Notes under the pieces: model-generated
The model's database searches: none
What the model was told of the DNA's origin: nothing
The model's input: the letters and a program-made list of their open reading frames with translations, nothing else
Origin: Muricea muricata
Lineage: Eukaryota; Cnidaria; Anthozoa; Malacalcyonacea; Plexauridae
Length of the DNA: 64,000 nt
Direction of reading: 5' to 3'
Assembly (NCBI GenBank): GCA_963855995.1
Contig: OY979718.1
Location: 36,409,059 to 36,473,058 of the forward strand
Shown here: positions 23,262-34,686 of the stretch, one piece after another
Layout of the letters: each line of letters starts with the position of its first letter
Numbering within the stretch: position 1 is the stretch's first letter
Position numbers and translations under genes: made by a program

Positions 23262-26200
23262 AGAGCTATCCTTCATTTTGTGAACTAGACCTTGCTGATA
23301 AAAATACCGACGTGGAAGATTGCAGTGATATTGATGTGTTGATAGGGTCCGACTATTATTGGGAGGTTGTAACAGGAAATGTCGTTCGAGAGATTGGTGG
23401 GTTGGCTGCAGTTAGTATCAAGTTTGGTTGGTTGGTATCAGGTCCTGTGCAGAACGCCAGAAATAGGGGCAATCATGTCACCTCTAATTTAATATTACAG
23501 CAACCGAGCGTCTCCGTGTCCTGTGAAGAGAGTCCATCCAATTTGACAGAAGGTTTAGCACGTTTTTGGGACAGTGAATCAATTGGCATAGTTGACTACC
23601 CAGAGGGAACGAGACAAGAATTGAATTTTTTAAGAGGTATCACATTTGACAAGCATGAAGGAAAATATCAAGTTGATCTTCCCTGGAGGGATAAGCAGTT
23701 TCTGCAGAATTCCAACTTTGAACTATGCGTATCTCGATTGCACCACTTGAATTCTCGCCTAAGCAAGGACGGTCGATTGAATGAGTACGATGACATCATT
23801 AAGGAACAGGAAAGAGCTGGAATCATTGAACGAGTACCTGTCGAATCGGAGAATAACAAGGATGCTTACTTCTTGCCACATCATGGAGTGGTGAGATCTG
23901 ACAGGGCTACCACAAAACTACGTATTGTATTTGATGGATCATCTAAAGATTCGGCCAGCGAACATTCCATTAATGATTGCCTTGAAAAAGGCCCCAATTT
24001 AACCCCTCATATTTTCGATGTTTTGATTAAATTCCGTAGTCATCCAGTCGCATTAACTGCTGATGTGGAAAAGGCCTTCCATCAAATATCCATCAACGAA
24101 ACAGACCGCGACAAGCTGATATTTCTCTGGTGGGATAAAATCGAAGGAGAAGAGTCCAGAATCGTACAGTACCGTTTCCGTCGACTAGTGTTTGGATTAA
24201 CGTCCAATACTGCCATACTTAATGGAGTGATTCAACACCATTTATCGTCGTATTCGTCTGTAGAACCAAAGTTCTCCAAGTGTCTAGCTGATTCCTTGTA
24301 TGTCGACGACTTTCCCGGAGGAGCTCCAACCGATGAAGAAGCGTTTAACCTTTTCGAGTCGTCTAAGCGTATTATGAGTGAAGGCGGCTTTAATCTGCGC
24401 AAATGGCATACAAACTCAAGAGTTTTAAAACAGCGAATCGACAGGACCGAAACCATGTCCACCAGTAATCAACCGAATATCAGTAACGAGACCTTAGAGC
24501 AGACTTCCTCGGTAGATGAGTTGAGCGTCCAGTCACCAGTGATTATACCAAACGGAGAGGAAGAGTCACAAGTAAAAATTCTGGGACTTGACTGGAATAC
24601 GGATGATGACTGTTTCAGCTTTGATGTTATACAACTTATCGAATATTTGAAGTCACTGCCTCCTACTAAAAGATCAATATTAAAGATATCGGCGAAAATA
24701 TTTGATCCAATCGGACTGATAAGCCCAATAACAGTGAATTTTAAGATGTGGTTCCAAGAACTATGTTCTAATAAGGTCGATTGGGATGTGATTCTTAGCG
24801 GGTCGTGGTTGAAAAAATGGAATTTTCTGCAAAACGAAGCAAGAGCGTTGTCTGAGTTACGAGTTCCAAGGTGCTACTTCGTCACAGAGTTAGGAAAACC
24901 TAGCTGTCAGTCACGAGATCCATGGCTTCAGTGACTCATCAGAGAAGGCAATGGCAGCTGTGGCGTATTTAGTATCCAAGTATGCGAACGGGAGAGTGAA
25001 TGCGCGTCTCATTGCGTCCAAAACCAGAGTGGCACCGATGAAAAAACAGTCAATCCCTAGACTAGAGCTCTTAGGAGCTTACCTGTTGGCGAAGCTAGTT
25101 TTTTCTGTTCGTTCCGTATTCGAGAGGCTTGCGTTTAACTTCGACACGTATTATTGGGCAGATTCATTTACTACCCTTTGTTGGATAAGGAACAATAAAC
25201 CATGGCGTCAGTATGTACAACATCGAGTGAACGAGATCCGGCGTCTATCAGATAAAGAGAAATGGAGATTTTGCCCAGGCGAGTTGAACCCGGCGGACAC
25301 TCCATCGAGAGGCTGTGCCGTGAAGGAACTAGTTAACAACAAATCTTGGTGGAATGGTCCAACGTTTTTGACTGAAGGTCCAAGTACATGGCCGAAACAA
25401 CCAACGACATGTACGAATGAACTGGCGGAAGGCGAACTACTGAAGCATCCACCTGCGGTTACCAGTTCCCTTCCGTGTGTTTCCGAGATATCATCCGTTC
25501 ATTTAGAAAATATTATCGACATCGAAAGATATGGAACCAAACTTAAGCTTCTCAGAGTGACAGCAATCGTACTTCGATTCCAACCGATGCGAGCGTTGTA
25601 TCCCAATAAAATTACTGGTTACAACGTTTGATAATTCCAATAGTTACTGGAATTGTCATTTTATGCATATAAAATGAACCCTGACCCAAACCCCAACCCT
25701 GACCCTAACCCTAACAATCCCAATAATTTATTGGAGACAATAATTTTATTGGGATACAACGTTCGGATCGGGTGTCGATTCATAAAAATGTTGAAGAGAA
25801 GGTCCAACGTTCATGTAGGGGCTTTAACCGGGGAAGAATTGCACTCAGCAGAAGTCGAGTGGATCAGACCTGTGCAGACAAATTCGTTCATCAATGAACA
25901 ACAAACATTAATGAAAAACAATAAGGCTTGTTTACACCAGTACGAACTGCAACTGAACAGCGACAAATTGATTTGTTGCAAGAGACGACTAGGTAACGCT
26001 GATGTTCCTGAACTTAGCAAGAACCCCATTTTACTTCCGGCTCGGCACCGATTTACGGAATTGTTAATTCGTGAACGACATGAAAGTATCCATCATCAAG
26101 GCGTTCGTGATACCCTGAATTTGATTCGAGAACAGTACTGGATTTTAAAGGGAAGAGAAACTGTCAAGCGAATTATTCGAAGGTGTGTCGTATGCAAGAG

Positions 26201-27152
26201 ATTTGAGGGAAAACCGTTTCCAACGCCACCTGTACCAGACCTGCCTAGCAATCGTGTCGATGATAGTCCACCGTTTTTCAATACGGGCGTGGACTTTGCT
26301 GGTCCATTCCACATCACGGACGAGTCGAGGCAGAATGCCAGTAAATGTTATTGTTGTTTATTTACATGTGCGTCAACACGTGCTCTACATCTGGAACTTA
26401 CGAGAGACTTAAGCGCGTCATCATTTTTGCAAGCATTCCGACGATTTACGGCACGCCGTGGACTGCCGTCGAAGATGCAATCCGATAATGCAAAAACATT
26501 CAAGGGATCATCAGTTAGTGTGAAGAAGATTATGCAGTCGACCGAAGTAAAAAATCATCTGGCAAATAAGCAAGTGAATTGGGATTTTATTGTTGAGAAG
26601 GCCCCGTGGTGGGGAGGATATTGGGAACTAAATTTTGAAGAGCTTCGCACATTAATGGTTGAAATCGAGTCCACCTTGAACAATCGGCCCTTAACTTATC
26701 TATATGCTGATGACGAAGGTCCATCCTATCCTCTTACCCCAGCAGATCTTATTTATGGACGGCAGATTGCTAATACACCGAACCAGCGACACTCGAATGT
26801 CACCAGTACGTATCAAACATTGACTCGGAGAGTAAAGTACCACTACAGATTGCTTCAGAACTTCACTCGGCAGTGGCGCAGAGAATACCTTTTGGGATTA
26901 CGTGAAAATACAAGAGGACAGTCAACCAGTGGAAGGAATACAGAAATTATTCAACAGAACGAGGTAGTCATTATGAGAGACGATTCTACCGCCCGTTGTC
27001 ATTGGAAACTAGCGAGGATTGTTGAGTTACTTAAAGGCAAGGATGGAAGAGTTCCAGCAGCCAAGATTTGCGTTCTCACGGCCCCTGATCATAGACGGAC
27101 TACTATACTCCAAAGACCCATCCAACATCTCATACCCTTGGAGGTCCGATGA
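23231..27152 (+). pseudogene. BEL element 1 pol remnant (RT, RNase H, integrase)
   Basis: In order: the tail of the BEL-type protease (DIDVLIGSDYYWEVVTG, about 23320), RT (LTADVEKAFHQISI near 24055, catalytic box YVDD near 24300), RNase H (GFSDSSEKAMAAVAYL near 24925, where the frame shifts by one base), the H-H-C-C integrase finger (RRCVVCKRF near 26180), the integrase core (GVDFAGPFH near 26290, QSDNAKTF near 26480) and the C-terminal basic domain to TGA at 27150. Some 20 residues are missing after WWGGYWE (about 26625). A MITE inserted at 25581 introduces a stop; its 201-base footprint is a multiple of three, so the frame otherwise resumes. Confidence 0.85.
25581..25774. mobile_element. 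194-bp MITE nested in BEL element 1
   Basis: Its 34-base terminal inverted repeats begin CAACCGATGCGAGCGTTGTA on the left and match the right end with three mismatches. The 7-base target duplication TCGATTC is perfect (25574-25580 and 25775-25781). The interior holds a small palindrome (AATTCCA...TGGAATT) and a run of degenerate CCCTAA/CCCTGA units at about 25680-25713. Removing element plus one duplication restores the pol frame. It is the youngest event in this stack or younger than element 1 at least. Confidence 0.9.
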
Positions 27153-27304
27153 ACAATTAACAAGAAACTCGTTTAGAACATTAGGATTGATTAACGACCT
27201 TAATATTCATAGTAACTGTTTTATTTTCGAACTGTTGTTGAGTTTAGACTTTATCTTCAGATTTAGTGGTTTGTTTTGATCACCTGCGGGATCAACCCCG
27301 GGAG

Positions 27305-27417
27305 TGTAACATAGATACTTCATGTTGCGAAAATTTGTTGTCGCGTAATGTCTAATTTAATGACGTCATTGTATATTTTTTGGCGCTAAATTAAATGTGT
27401 GTATTGTGTTCGTAACA
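27305..27417 (+). repeat. 3' LTR of BEL element 1
   Basis: Same 113-bp sequence as the 5' LTR with two substitutions. It is preceded by CCCCGGGAG, a weak polypurine tract, and followed by the GATAC target duplication. Confidence 0.95.
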
Positions 27418-27442
27418 GATACAATGTCTTTGCAATGACAAG
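27418..27442 (+). pseudogene. 25-bp island of the P-element relic between two BEL insertions
   Basis: These bases start with the second GATAC of element 1 and end with the first ACAAG of element 2. Read in the frame that ends at 22814, they continue the transposase (YNVFAMT...), and that frame continues after 33796. This shows both retrotransposons landed in the same coding segment only 20 bases apart. Confidence 0.8.
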
Positions 27443-27626
27443 TGTTCAGGAAAGTTAACATGACGTTTCTAGACGTTGCAGTTATTTAAAATCGCGGTCG
27501 CCTTTTTTGTTGTTGTTGGCGCGAAAAAACATGTTAGTAAAAATATAAAGACAAATTTTCTGTTTATTCGTTTAATTTTCGAGCTTTAAGACATTCACGT
27601 TGACTGTTCCAGTATTGTCGGGAACA
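27443..27626 (+). repeat. 5' LTR of BEL element 2 (184 bp)
   Basis: Starts TGTTCAGG and ends GGGAACA, giving TGTTC/GAACA terminal inverted repeats. A TTTAAAATCGCGG stretch near position 45 could serve as core promoter; that role is inferred. Confidence 0.95.
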
Positions 27627-27628
27627 AA

Positions 27629-27645
27629 TGGTCCTTCGAGCCGGA
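27629..27645 (+). promoter_or_regulatory. Primer-binding site matching tRNA-Tyr
   Basis: TGGTCCTTCGAGCCGGA starts two bases after the 5' LTR and is complementary to the 3' end of animal tRNA-Tyr with its CCA. Element 1 uses a different tRNA. Confidence 0.85.
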
Positions 27646-27704
27646 TCTTGGCTAGATTTGATTGGTAATTTGGATAATTTAACGGAATTTTCGGCGAAAA
27701 ATTG

Positions 27705-30700
27705 ATGGCGGACAAATCCAATATGGCGACAAATGTTAGTGACAATGTCAAATCGGCTAACGAAGATCCAGTGAACGCTGATAAAGACCTACAAGACACT
27801 GAAATTAATGACCATGACAACCAATTGACCGAGGGAAACAAATCTGAAGCTGCAAGCACAGTAAGTAAAAAGATTTCAACCTTAAAAAACAATAAAAAAG
27901 CAGCAAAAAGTGGACTGACTAGAACGAAGAAAACGCTACATGATATGCTGCAAAATCGACCAGAGGATGCACCACTGCCAAGTAAAAGTAGTTTACGCAT
28001 ATTATCGACGAAACTGAGTTCGGAAATGAACATTATATCTAAGATAATCTGCAGTCTAAGAGAAATCTATGCAACAAGTGAAGAGGACGAGGATAACGTA
28101 ACAGTCGTTGAGTCGCTAGACAAAGAATTGGACGATATCGGGGCGTTAGTGGATTCTCTAACGAGCAGTATAAAGGAGCATATTGAGCAGAGACTCGCAC
28201 AAGGAGAAAATGAGTCCGTCTCACATTCTCATAAATCTAATAAGAGTGGTGGGAAGTCAGTTCAAAGTAAAATGTCATCATTGGGAAAAAGCGAGGCGTC
28301 CCAATTGCCACAGCTATTGTGGAACAAAAACAGTTGGAGGCTAAAGAGGCAGAAGAGAGATTACTTCAAATGGAGCAAGAACAAAAGGAAAAAGAAAAGG
28401 AGCTGCAAAACGTTGCAGGTGAATTACAGCTGACGAAGCAACGCACAGAGGAAGCCAGAAAAGTGGCAAAATTAAACAAATCTAGAGCGGAACAGGCTAA
28501 ACGACTACTGGTGGAAAACGATGCGGATACAGTGACAGACTTTCTGGCTGATCATGATCTTGAGAACAAACTGCCGTCGAAAGAGGCTAGTGGACGTCCA
28601 ATCGGAGCACGTACCTTAGCTCCAATCAAGCTGAAGGGTGTCGATATCCCCAAATTTTCTGGCGAAGATAAAGCTGACTACGAACCGTGGAAAGCTGCGT
28701 TTATGTCCATGGTTGACATCCAAAATATATCGGTCGGTGAGAAGATGTTCCGGTTACAAGGCAGTCTGTCGGGAAAGGCACTAACAATGATAAAGGACTT
28801 GGGATATTCGGAAGCAGCGTACGAGAGAGCTAAGTTCAAATTAGAGAAAAAATATGGAGGGGAAAAGAGTCTACAAATCAAGCATCTCACCACCTTGCGC
28901 AAATGGCCAAAAGTTCGGTCTCGACATCTAAAAGACGTGGAAGAATTTCAAGCGCTGCTCGAACGGATTCTAATAACTGTTAAAGACTGTGGCTCTCTGC
29001 AAGACCAGAGTCTTAATTTGTCTGCTAAAGAAAAGTTATCCGAGCAAGATATTCAGGCCTACAAGTTTTGGTTGTTGGACCACTCTCGCGAAGATTGCTT
29101 TGAATCCCTGGTAGAGTGGGTTGAGCTCAAAGCTGAAGTTATGGAGGAGGCAAGAGAAGAGACCGATAGAGGCCAAAAACCGGACAAGCATGGGGATTCG
29201 CACCACGAAAGAAAACGGTTTAGAGGCTTTAATACCAGAAATCCAACAAAAGGATGCGTTGTAAACACCTGCAAGGAAGACCATCCACCCTGGGTATGTG
29301 AGGCGTTTAAGAAACTTTCCGTTAAGAACAGAAAGGAGCTTATAACGAAGGCAGGTCGTTGTTATCGATGCCTGGCCGCAGGTCACCTCAGCAAAAGTTG
29401 TCAAAGAGCCCGGCGATGTGGTGTCGAAGGATGCCAAAGTAGCAATCACAGCCCTTACCTTCACGAGAGCATCCCTTCCGACCAAGTTGACAGATCCAAC
29501 CAAACGACCCCGCCACGAGCACCCCCCTTTGTGCCGAGACAAAATAGCCTAAACAGCCCCACTGATGACTTCAGTGCTCAACAAAGAACGCATAAAACAA
29601 GCAACGTCGACAGTGTGTCCTTAATGGTTCTCCCTGCCTTGATCTCCAACGGACGAAAGAGTCTAAAGGTAAACGTGATGTTGGATCCTTGCTCCACGAG
29701 TTCGTACATTACCGAAGCGGCAGCAAACGAGTTAGAATTAAACGGACAACCGTTAAATTTAACGATTGCTGGAACAGGAGGCACCGAAGTCCAAAAGCAG
29801 TCTCGTCGTGTAGAGCTTTCAGTTGTTAATCTCAATGGTCGGTTCACGGCTCCATTACAGGCATACGTACTTGATGACGTGGCAAACGACACCCCTGCCA
29901 TCCACTGGTCAAAATTAAAGGAAAGATGGCCGCACCTTCGAGATGTTCCCTTTGAAAATGTGTCACGGCGACGCAGAATTGACGCAATGATTGGGAGCGA
30001 CCATCCGATCTTTCACATGGTTTTAAACGAGATTCCTGGAGCAGAGCCGAATGATCCAATTGGGCGTTTGACAAATTTAGGATGGGTATGCTTCGGTCCA
30101 ACATTGGTCGAGAACTTTCGGCGTGATTCGCATTCGTATTTTTCCCGTACGTATCGTAGTCGAGTAGCCGATCAACGACAACCACCTGATGATGCGATTT
30201 GTAAGTTTTGGGAGCTCGACGCCATTGGGATTAAAGAAGAAACACGCCCAGCGATGACCGCCGAGGAAAATGCAGCCGTTAAGAAAGTGAGCGAGACCCT
30301 AAAGTTCTTAAATGGGCGCTATGAAATTGGAATACCGTGGAAAGATGAAGAGCCAAATTTTGTCAACAACTACGAGGCTGCGTTCGCACGACTCGAAAGC
30401 CAGGAAAAGTCGCTAAGGAAAAAGGGACCGGAGGTCATGCAAGCTTACAACCATATCTTTGAAGAATATGAGAGAAAAGGGTACATACAGGAAGTACGAA
30501 AGTCCGACGTAAAAGAGCAATGGTTCCTGCCACATTTTCCGGTATTAAGACCCGAGAAAGAGACGACGAAAGTACGAACAGTGTTTGATGCGGCCATGGA
30601 ACATGAAGGCAAAAGTTTGAACAGCGCTATTCGACCAGGGCCAAAGCTCCAGAGAAAAATAGTTGACGTCCTTATTCGCTTTCGCAAAGCACCCGTCGCC

Positions 30701-33487
30701 CTCACAGCAGATATCGCAGAGATGTTCCTCCAAGTAAGCCTGCGAGAACAAGACCGTCCATACCATCGGTTCTTGTGGCGAAACTACGATTCGACGCGAC
30801 AGCCTAAAGTATCCGAATTCCGACGTCTCCTATTTGGTAACACGGCGTCACCCTTCTGCGCCCAATACGTGCTTCACACCCATGCACAGACTCATGGTGC
30901 AGAGTTTCCAGCAGCAGCAGAAGCGGTAGATGATTCGATGTATGTTGACGATCTGCTGGATTCCTGCGAGACAGTCCAAGATGCAATTACCTTGCAGTCA
31001 GAATTGTCCGACTTGCTAGCCTCTGGAGGCTTCAGGCTTCGAAAGTGGGCCTCCAACAATCTAGAAGTTCTCTGCCATATTCCCGAAGAAGACCGTCTCC
31101 CCAGTTTGGAAATCAATGAGCAAGAAACACCTTCGACGAAAACACTGGGAGTCTCGTGGAACGCTAAGGCGGACATCTTCACATTCTTGGTAAAGCGGCG
31201 AGATCCAAACGAAGTACCAACGAAGAGAAATGTCATTAGTACCATAGCGGCACTGTACGATCCGTTGCAATTCTTGTCACCGTTTGTTATGAGGGCCAAG
31301 GTGTTATTACAAGAGATTTGGACAGCGGGAATAACCTGGGACGACGTTCTACCAGATGAACTACGACGAAAATGGGAACAGTGGCTCAGTGAACTTCCTC
31401 AGTTATCAAACGTAGCAGTTCCACGTTGCTTGCGTAGAGCTAACCCCAACCAGACCCAATTGCATCTTTTCTCTGACGCATCAAACGCTGCTTATGCGGC
31501 CGTCGCCTATTTGGTTTGTCAATACCGAGACTATACTATTTCATCTTGTCTAATTGCATCGAAGTGTCGCGTGGCCCCGGTGAAAGCCATAACAATACCA
31601 CGATTAGAGTTGATGGGGGCAATCCTCTCCGCTCGTCTGAGCCAAACCATCCTGAATGTGTTGACCGTAGACAGGGTTCTTTTCTGGACAGATTCAGAGA
31701 ACGTTTGGCACTGGGTGCAAAACCAGAGCCGCGAATTTAAACCTTTCGTAGCAAATCGTATGGGAGAAATCCAGCGCTTGAGCGACCCCGACCAGTGGCA
31801 CCATGTCCCAGGTGCGTTGAATCCAGCGGATTTGGCAACGAGAGAGCTCTCCGCAGAACAGTTGGCGTTAAGTGAATTTTGGATGGAAGGACCAAAATTT
31901 CTGAAGGACGGTGAACCTGCTTGGCCGACACCAAAAGACCAAAAGTTGCCAGTGCCAGAGAGCTTTGAAAGACGAGCCACTACGCAGTCGCACCTGACGC
32001 AGGATCATGATTTCCCTAGCATTGACCTGTGCCGTTTCTCCAGCCTGGAACATCTGTTGCGCGTTACTGGGTGGATAAGACGCTTTATAACCAATTGCAA
32101 GACTTTGGAACTCACCGATAGGAATTATAGTAAGACGCTTTCAATGGCAGAGATCTCGGAGGCAGAGCGACTTTGGATCAGGAAAGTTCAAGCTGAGGCC
32201 TTTCCAAAAGGCGTACGAGAAGGCTCGCTAGCTCGACTAAGTCCAATGAAGGGAAGTGATGGAGTACTGCGCATTGACGGTCGTTTACAGTATGCTGACG
32301 AACTGCCCTACAGTACGAGATGTCCCGTCCTGTTGCCCAAAGACCACCACTTTACAGAACTGATTGCTCTCCACGCCCATAGGACCCTGGGACACGGCTC
32401 CGGTACGGAACACACACTCACTCAGTTACGCACCAAGTTTTGGATTCCTCAAGGACGACGTGTTGTGCGAAACGTTGTCGAGCGTTGTCCAGAATGTCGT
32501 CGAAGATTCTCCACGAAACCCGCAGGTCAAATGATGGCCCCGTTGCCGAGGAGTAGATTGAGTTCGATGAGAGCTTTCGAAAAAGTCGGCGTCGATTACG
32601 CTGGCCCGTTTAAGACGAAGCAAGGTCGTGGAACCATTCGAGCGAAGCGCTATCTGTGTCTTTTTACATGTTTAACCACACGGGCAGTCCACCTCGAGAT
32701 GTCTTACTCGTTGGACACAGATTCTTTCATCAATGCATTTTACCGTATGACATCACGGAGGGGGACGCCTCGGTACGTTATCAGCGACAACGGGACAAAT
32801 TTCGTGGGAGCCGAGCGAGAGCTAAGAGAACTGGTCGAATCCCTCAACAAAGAAAAGATAATCCAATAAACTACGAAGTTTCACCCAGTGGAATGGGAGT
32901 TTAACCCGCCGATTGCCCCTCACTTTGGAGGTGTCTTCGAGGCGCTAGTAAAGAGTGCAAAGAAGGCCATCAGGGCTATACTAGGCGACGCTGATGTTTG
33001 GGACGAAGAGCTTCACACTGCTATATGCGGGGCAGAGCGGTTGATGAATTCCAGACCAATTACCTACGTGAGTTCAGACCATAACGACCTGTCTCCACTA
33101 ACCCCTAACCACTTTCTTGCGGGCCAGTTGGGTGGGCAATTCGCGCCTGAAGCACTGGATGAAACGGTTTACTACCCAAAGAAGAGATGGCATCGCGTGC
33201 AACAACTTCTAAAGATGTTTTGGAAAAGATGGAGGAGAGAGTTTTTGCCGAGGATCAACTTGCGAAACAAGTGGTTCCACCCAAGACATAACCTGAAAAA
33301 AGGAGATGTTGTGATGATGATAGAACCTGACGCAAGCCGAGGTGATTGGCCACTTGGCCGGGTGACGGAGGTGTACCCAGGAGGAGATGGACTTGTACGA
33401 GTAGTAAGAGTAAAGTCGAGGAACAATGAGTATGTAAGACCCATTCACCGAATATGTCCTTTAGAATATGTAGAAGAAGAGCAGTGA
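27705..33487 (+). pseudogene. BEL element 2 gag-pol polyprotein, two interruptions
   Basis: The ATG at 27705 (MADKSNMATN) begins gag. The frame changes by -1 near 28283-28289 and then stays open to a TAA at 32867, resuming to TGA at 33487. Domains: lysine/glutamate-rich coiled coil (28320-28500), capsid region, CCHC knuckle CYRCLAAGHLSKSC (about 29359), BEL protease with active-site LDPCSTSSYI (about 29680), RT with LTADIAEMF and YVDD (30940), RNase H (SDASNAAYAAVAYL, about 31477), integrase finger (HAHRTLGHG...CPECRR, 32370-32500), integrase core D (GVDYAGP), D (ISDNGTNF) and E (GGVFEAL, after the TAA), then the C-terminal domain. All catalytic residues I can see are kept. It acts in cytoplasmic particles and in nuclear integration. 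Confidence 0.9.
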
Positions 33488-33596
33488 CGCACGAACAGTG
33501 ACGTTCAAAACTTATGTTTATATTGTTAAATTTGACGTTGACGGACAGTAGGTTTCGATAACACCCCTGCTAACCGAAAAACGAATGCACTGCATT

Positions 33597-33607
33597 CGGG
33601 AGGGGGA
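33597..33607 (+). promoter_or_regulatory. Polypurine tract of BEL element 2
   Basis: CGGGAGGGGGA lies directly before the 3' LTR. It would prime plus-strand DNA synthesis. Confidence 0.75.
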
Positions 33608-33791
33608 TGTTCAGGAAAGTTAACATGACGTTTCGAGACGTTGCAGTTATTTAAAATCGCGGGCGCCTTTTTTGTTGTTGTTGGCGCGAAAAAACATGTT
33701 AGTAAAAATATAAAGACAAATTTTCTGTTTATTCGTTTAATTTTCGAGCTTTAAGACATTCACGTTGACTGTTCCAGTATTGTCGGGAACA
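33608..33791 (+). repeat. 3' LTR of BEL element 2
   Basis: 184 bp, two substitutions relative to the 5' copy (CTAGA to CGAGA near base 28, CGGTC to CGGGC near base 55). Followed by the ACAAG duplication. Confidence 0.95.
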
Positions 33792-34270
33792 ACAAGGTTT
33801 ATATTATTTTTTACACATTTCTAATCTCTACAATAGTGACCACAAATTTGGATTGCATATCCTACCAAAACTCACTTTTGGCCATATCACGCTTACTCCT
33901 TACAGTAAGGTGAAGGTCATGTTAGCAGTTCAAGTACTGAGCTGGTCTGTCGCTATTGCCTTACGAGAAACTGACAACGATGAAGTATGTGGCACAGCAA
34001 TGTTCTGTCAGATGCTAAATGACTTCTTTGAGTGTACCAATGTGAGATCTACCATTGAGGACAACCGTAAGAGGAATATGATTATTAAATCATATTTTTT
34101 CTGATGATGAAAGTCTCGTCTGGTTAAAAAAGTCTTCAAGACTGGAGAGAGAGAGTATAGGTTGCATCGGCCAGGGCCTCTTTCTGCTGATGAAAGAGGG
34201 GAAATGTTTCTGTCTCCCCAAACATACGAGACTTACGAAGGTCTACAGATATGTGTGTTGTTGTGCGTTC
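33792..34270 (+). pseudogene. P-element/THAP-type transposase relic, 3' part
   Basis: Continues the transposase split by the two BEL elements. An open segment reads HISNLYNSDHKFGLHILPKL and LTPYSKVKVMLAVQVLSWSV, then CQMLNDFFECTNVRS to about 34080, and after a stop and frameshift LSADERGEMFLSPQTYEGLQ (about 34180-34250). This is the order expected for the second half of the catalytic core and its insertion domain. Some 35-40 residues expected just after the insertion sites appear deleted. The terminal inverted repeats of the original element were not found. Confidence 0.7.
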
Positions 34271-34686
34271 TAGCCCAATCACATTTTAGTATTAATACGA
34301 AGGAACTTACTTTGAGGTAACAAAATCTCGAGTTGTCACTATAGCTAATATAAATAATTTGTATCCATGTATTACATATCATTTTATTTGTAAAGTGACG
34401 CACGTACTTCTTTCACAAAGCATCCCATTAGAAGCACTGACTTATTATTATTGTTCATTTTGTATGCGCAAAAATTAAAAAAAAAATAACAAAACTATTA
34501 TTCTAATGGCACTGTTCTTTGTTTTTTTGCACTTTTAAGGACATTATGACACCCTCGACTTTACTCTCGGCACTCGACATGTACTCTCAACCCTCGACTT
34601 TTGTATGCACTCAAACCATATGTGACTTTAATCGTTGGTCTCCATGGCGTTTAACGTTGCATGGCCCACAGGCCACAGCTGTCACA

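Larger units (their letters stand above)
22815..27417 (+). mobile_element. BEL/Pao LTR retrotransposon 1 (4603 bp, internally deleted)
   Basis: A complete insertion bounded by two 113-bp LTRs that differ at 2 positions. The 5-bp target duplication GATAC is perfect (22810-22814 and 27418-27422). The primer-binding site follows the 5' LTR directly. Coding content is a gag stub, the end of protease, RT, RNase H and integrase; most of gag and protease and part of integrase are missing. A 194-bp MITE is nested within pol. With its own domains deleted it would need a helper element to move. No env-like frame is present between pol and the 3' LTR. Confidence 0.95.
27443..33791 (+). mobile_element. 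BEL/Pao LTR retrotransposon 2 (6349 bp, nearly intact)
   Basis: Bounded by 184-bp LTRs that differ at 2 positions (about 1.1 percent) and by a perfect 5-bp target duplication ACAAG (27438-27442 and 33792-33796). It has a tRNA-Tyr primer site, one gag-pol reading frame interrupted twice, and a polypurine tract. Sequence divergence from element 1 in LTR, primer and protein shows they are different BEL lineages and not duplicates. No env frame is present. It was probably active recently. Confidence 0.96.

Noticed and set aside
25680..25713. Telomere or subtelomere boundary
   Set aside because: The CCCTAA-like units are few, degenerate and enclosed in a MITE with a target duplication inside a retrotransposon.
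28039..32623. Many open frames on the minus strand opposite BEL element 2
   Set aside because: They are shadows of the long plus-strand gag-pol frame and have no motifs of their own.
33488..33607. An env-like gene between integrase and the 3' LTR of BEL element 2
   Set aside because: Only 120 bases separate the pol stop from the LTR, with no open frame.
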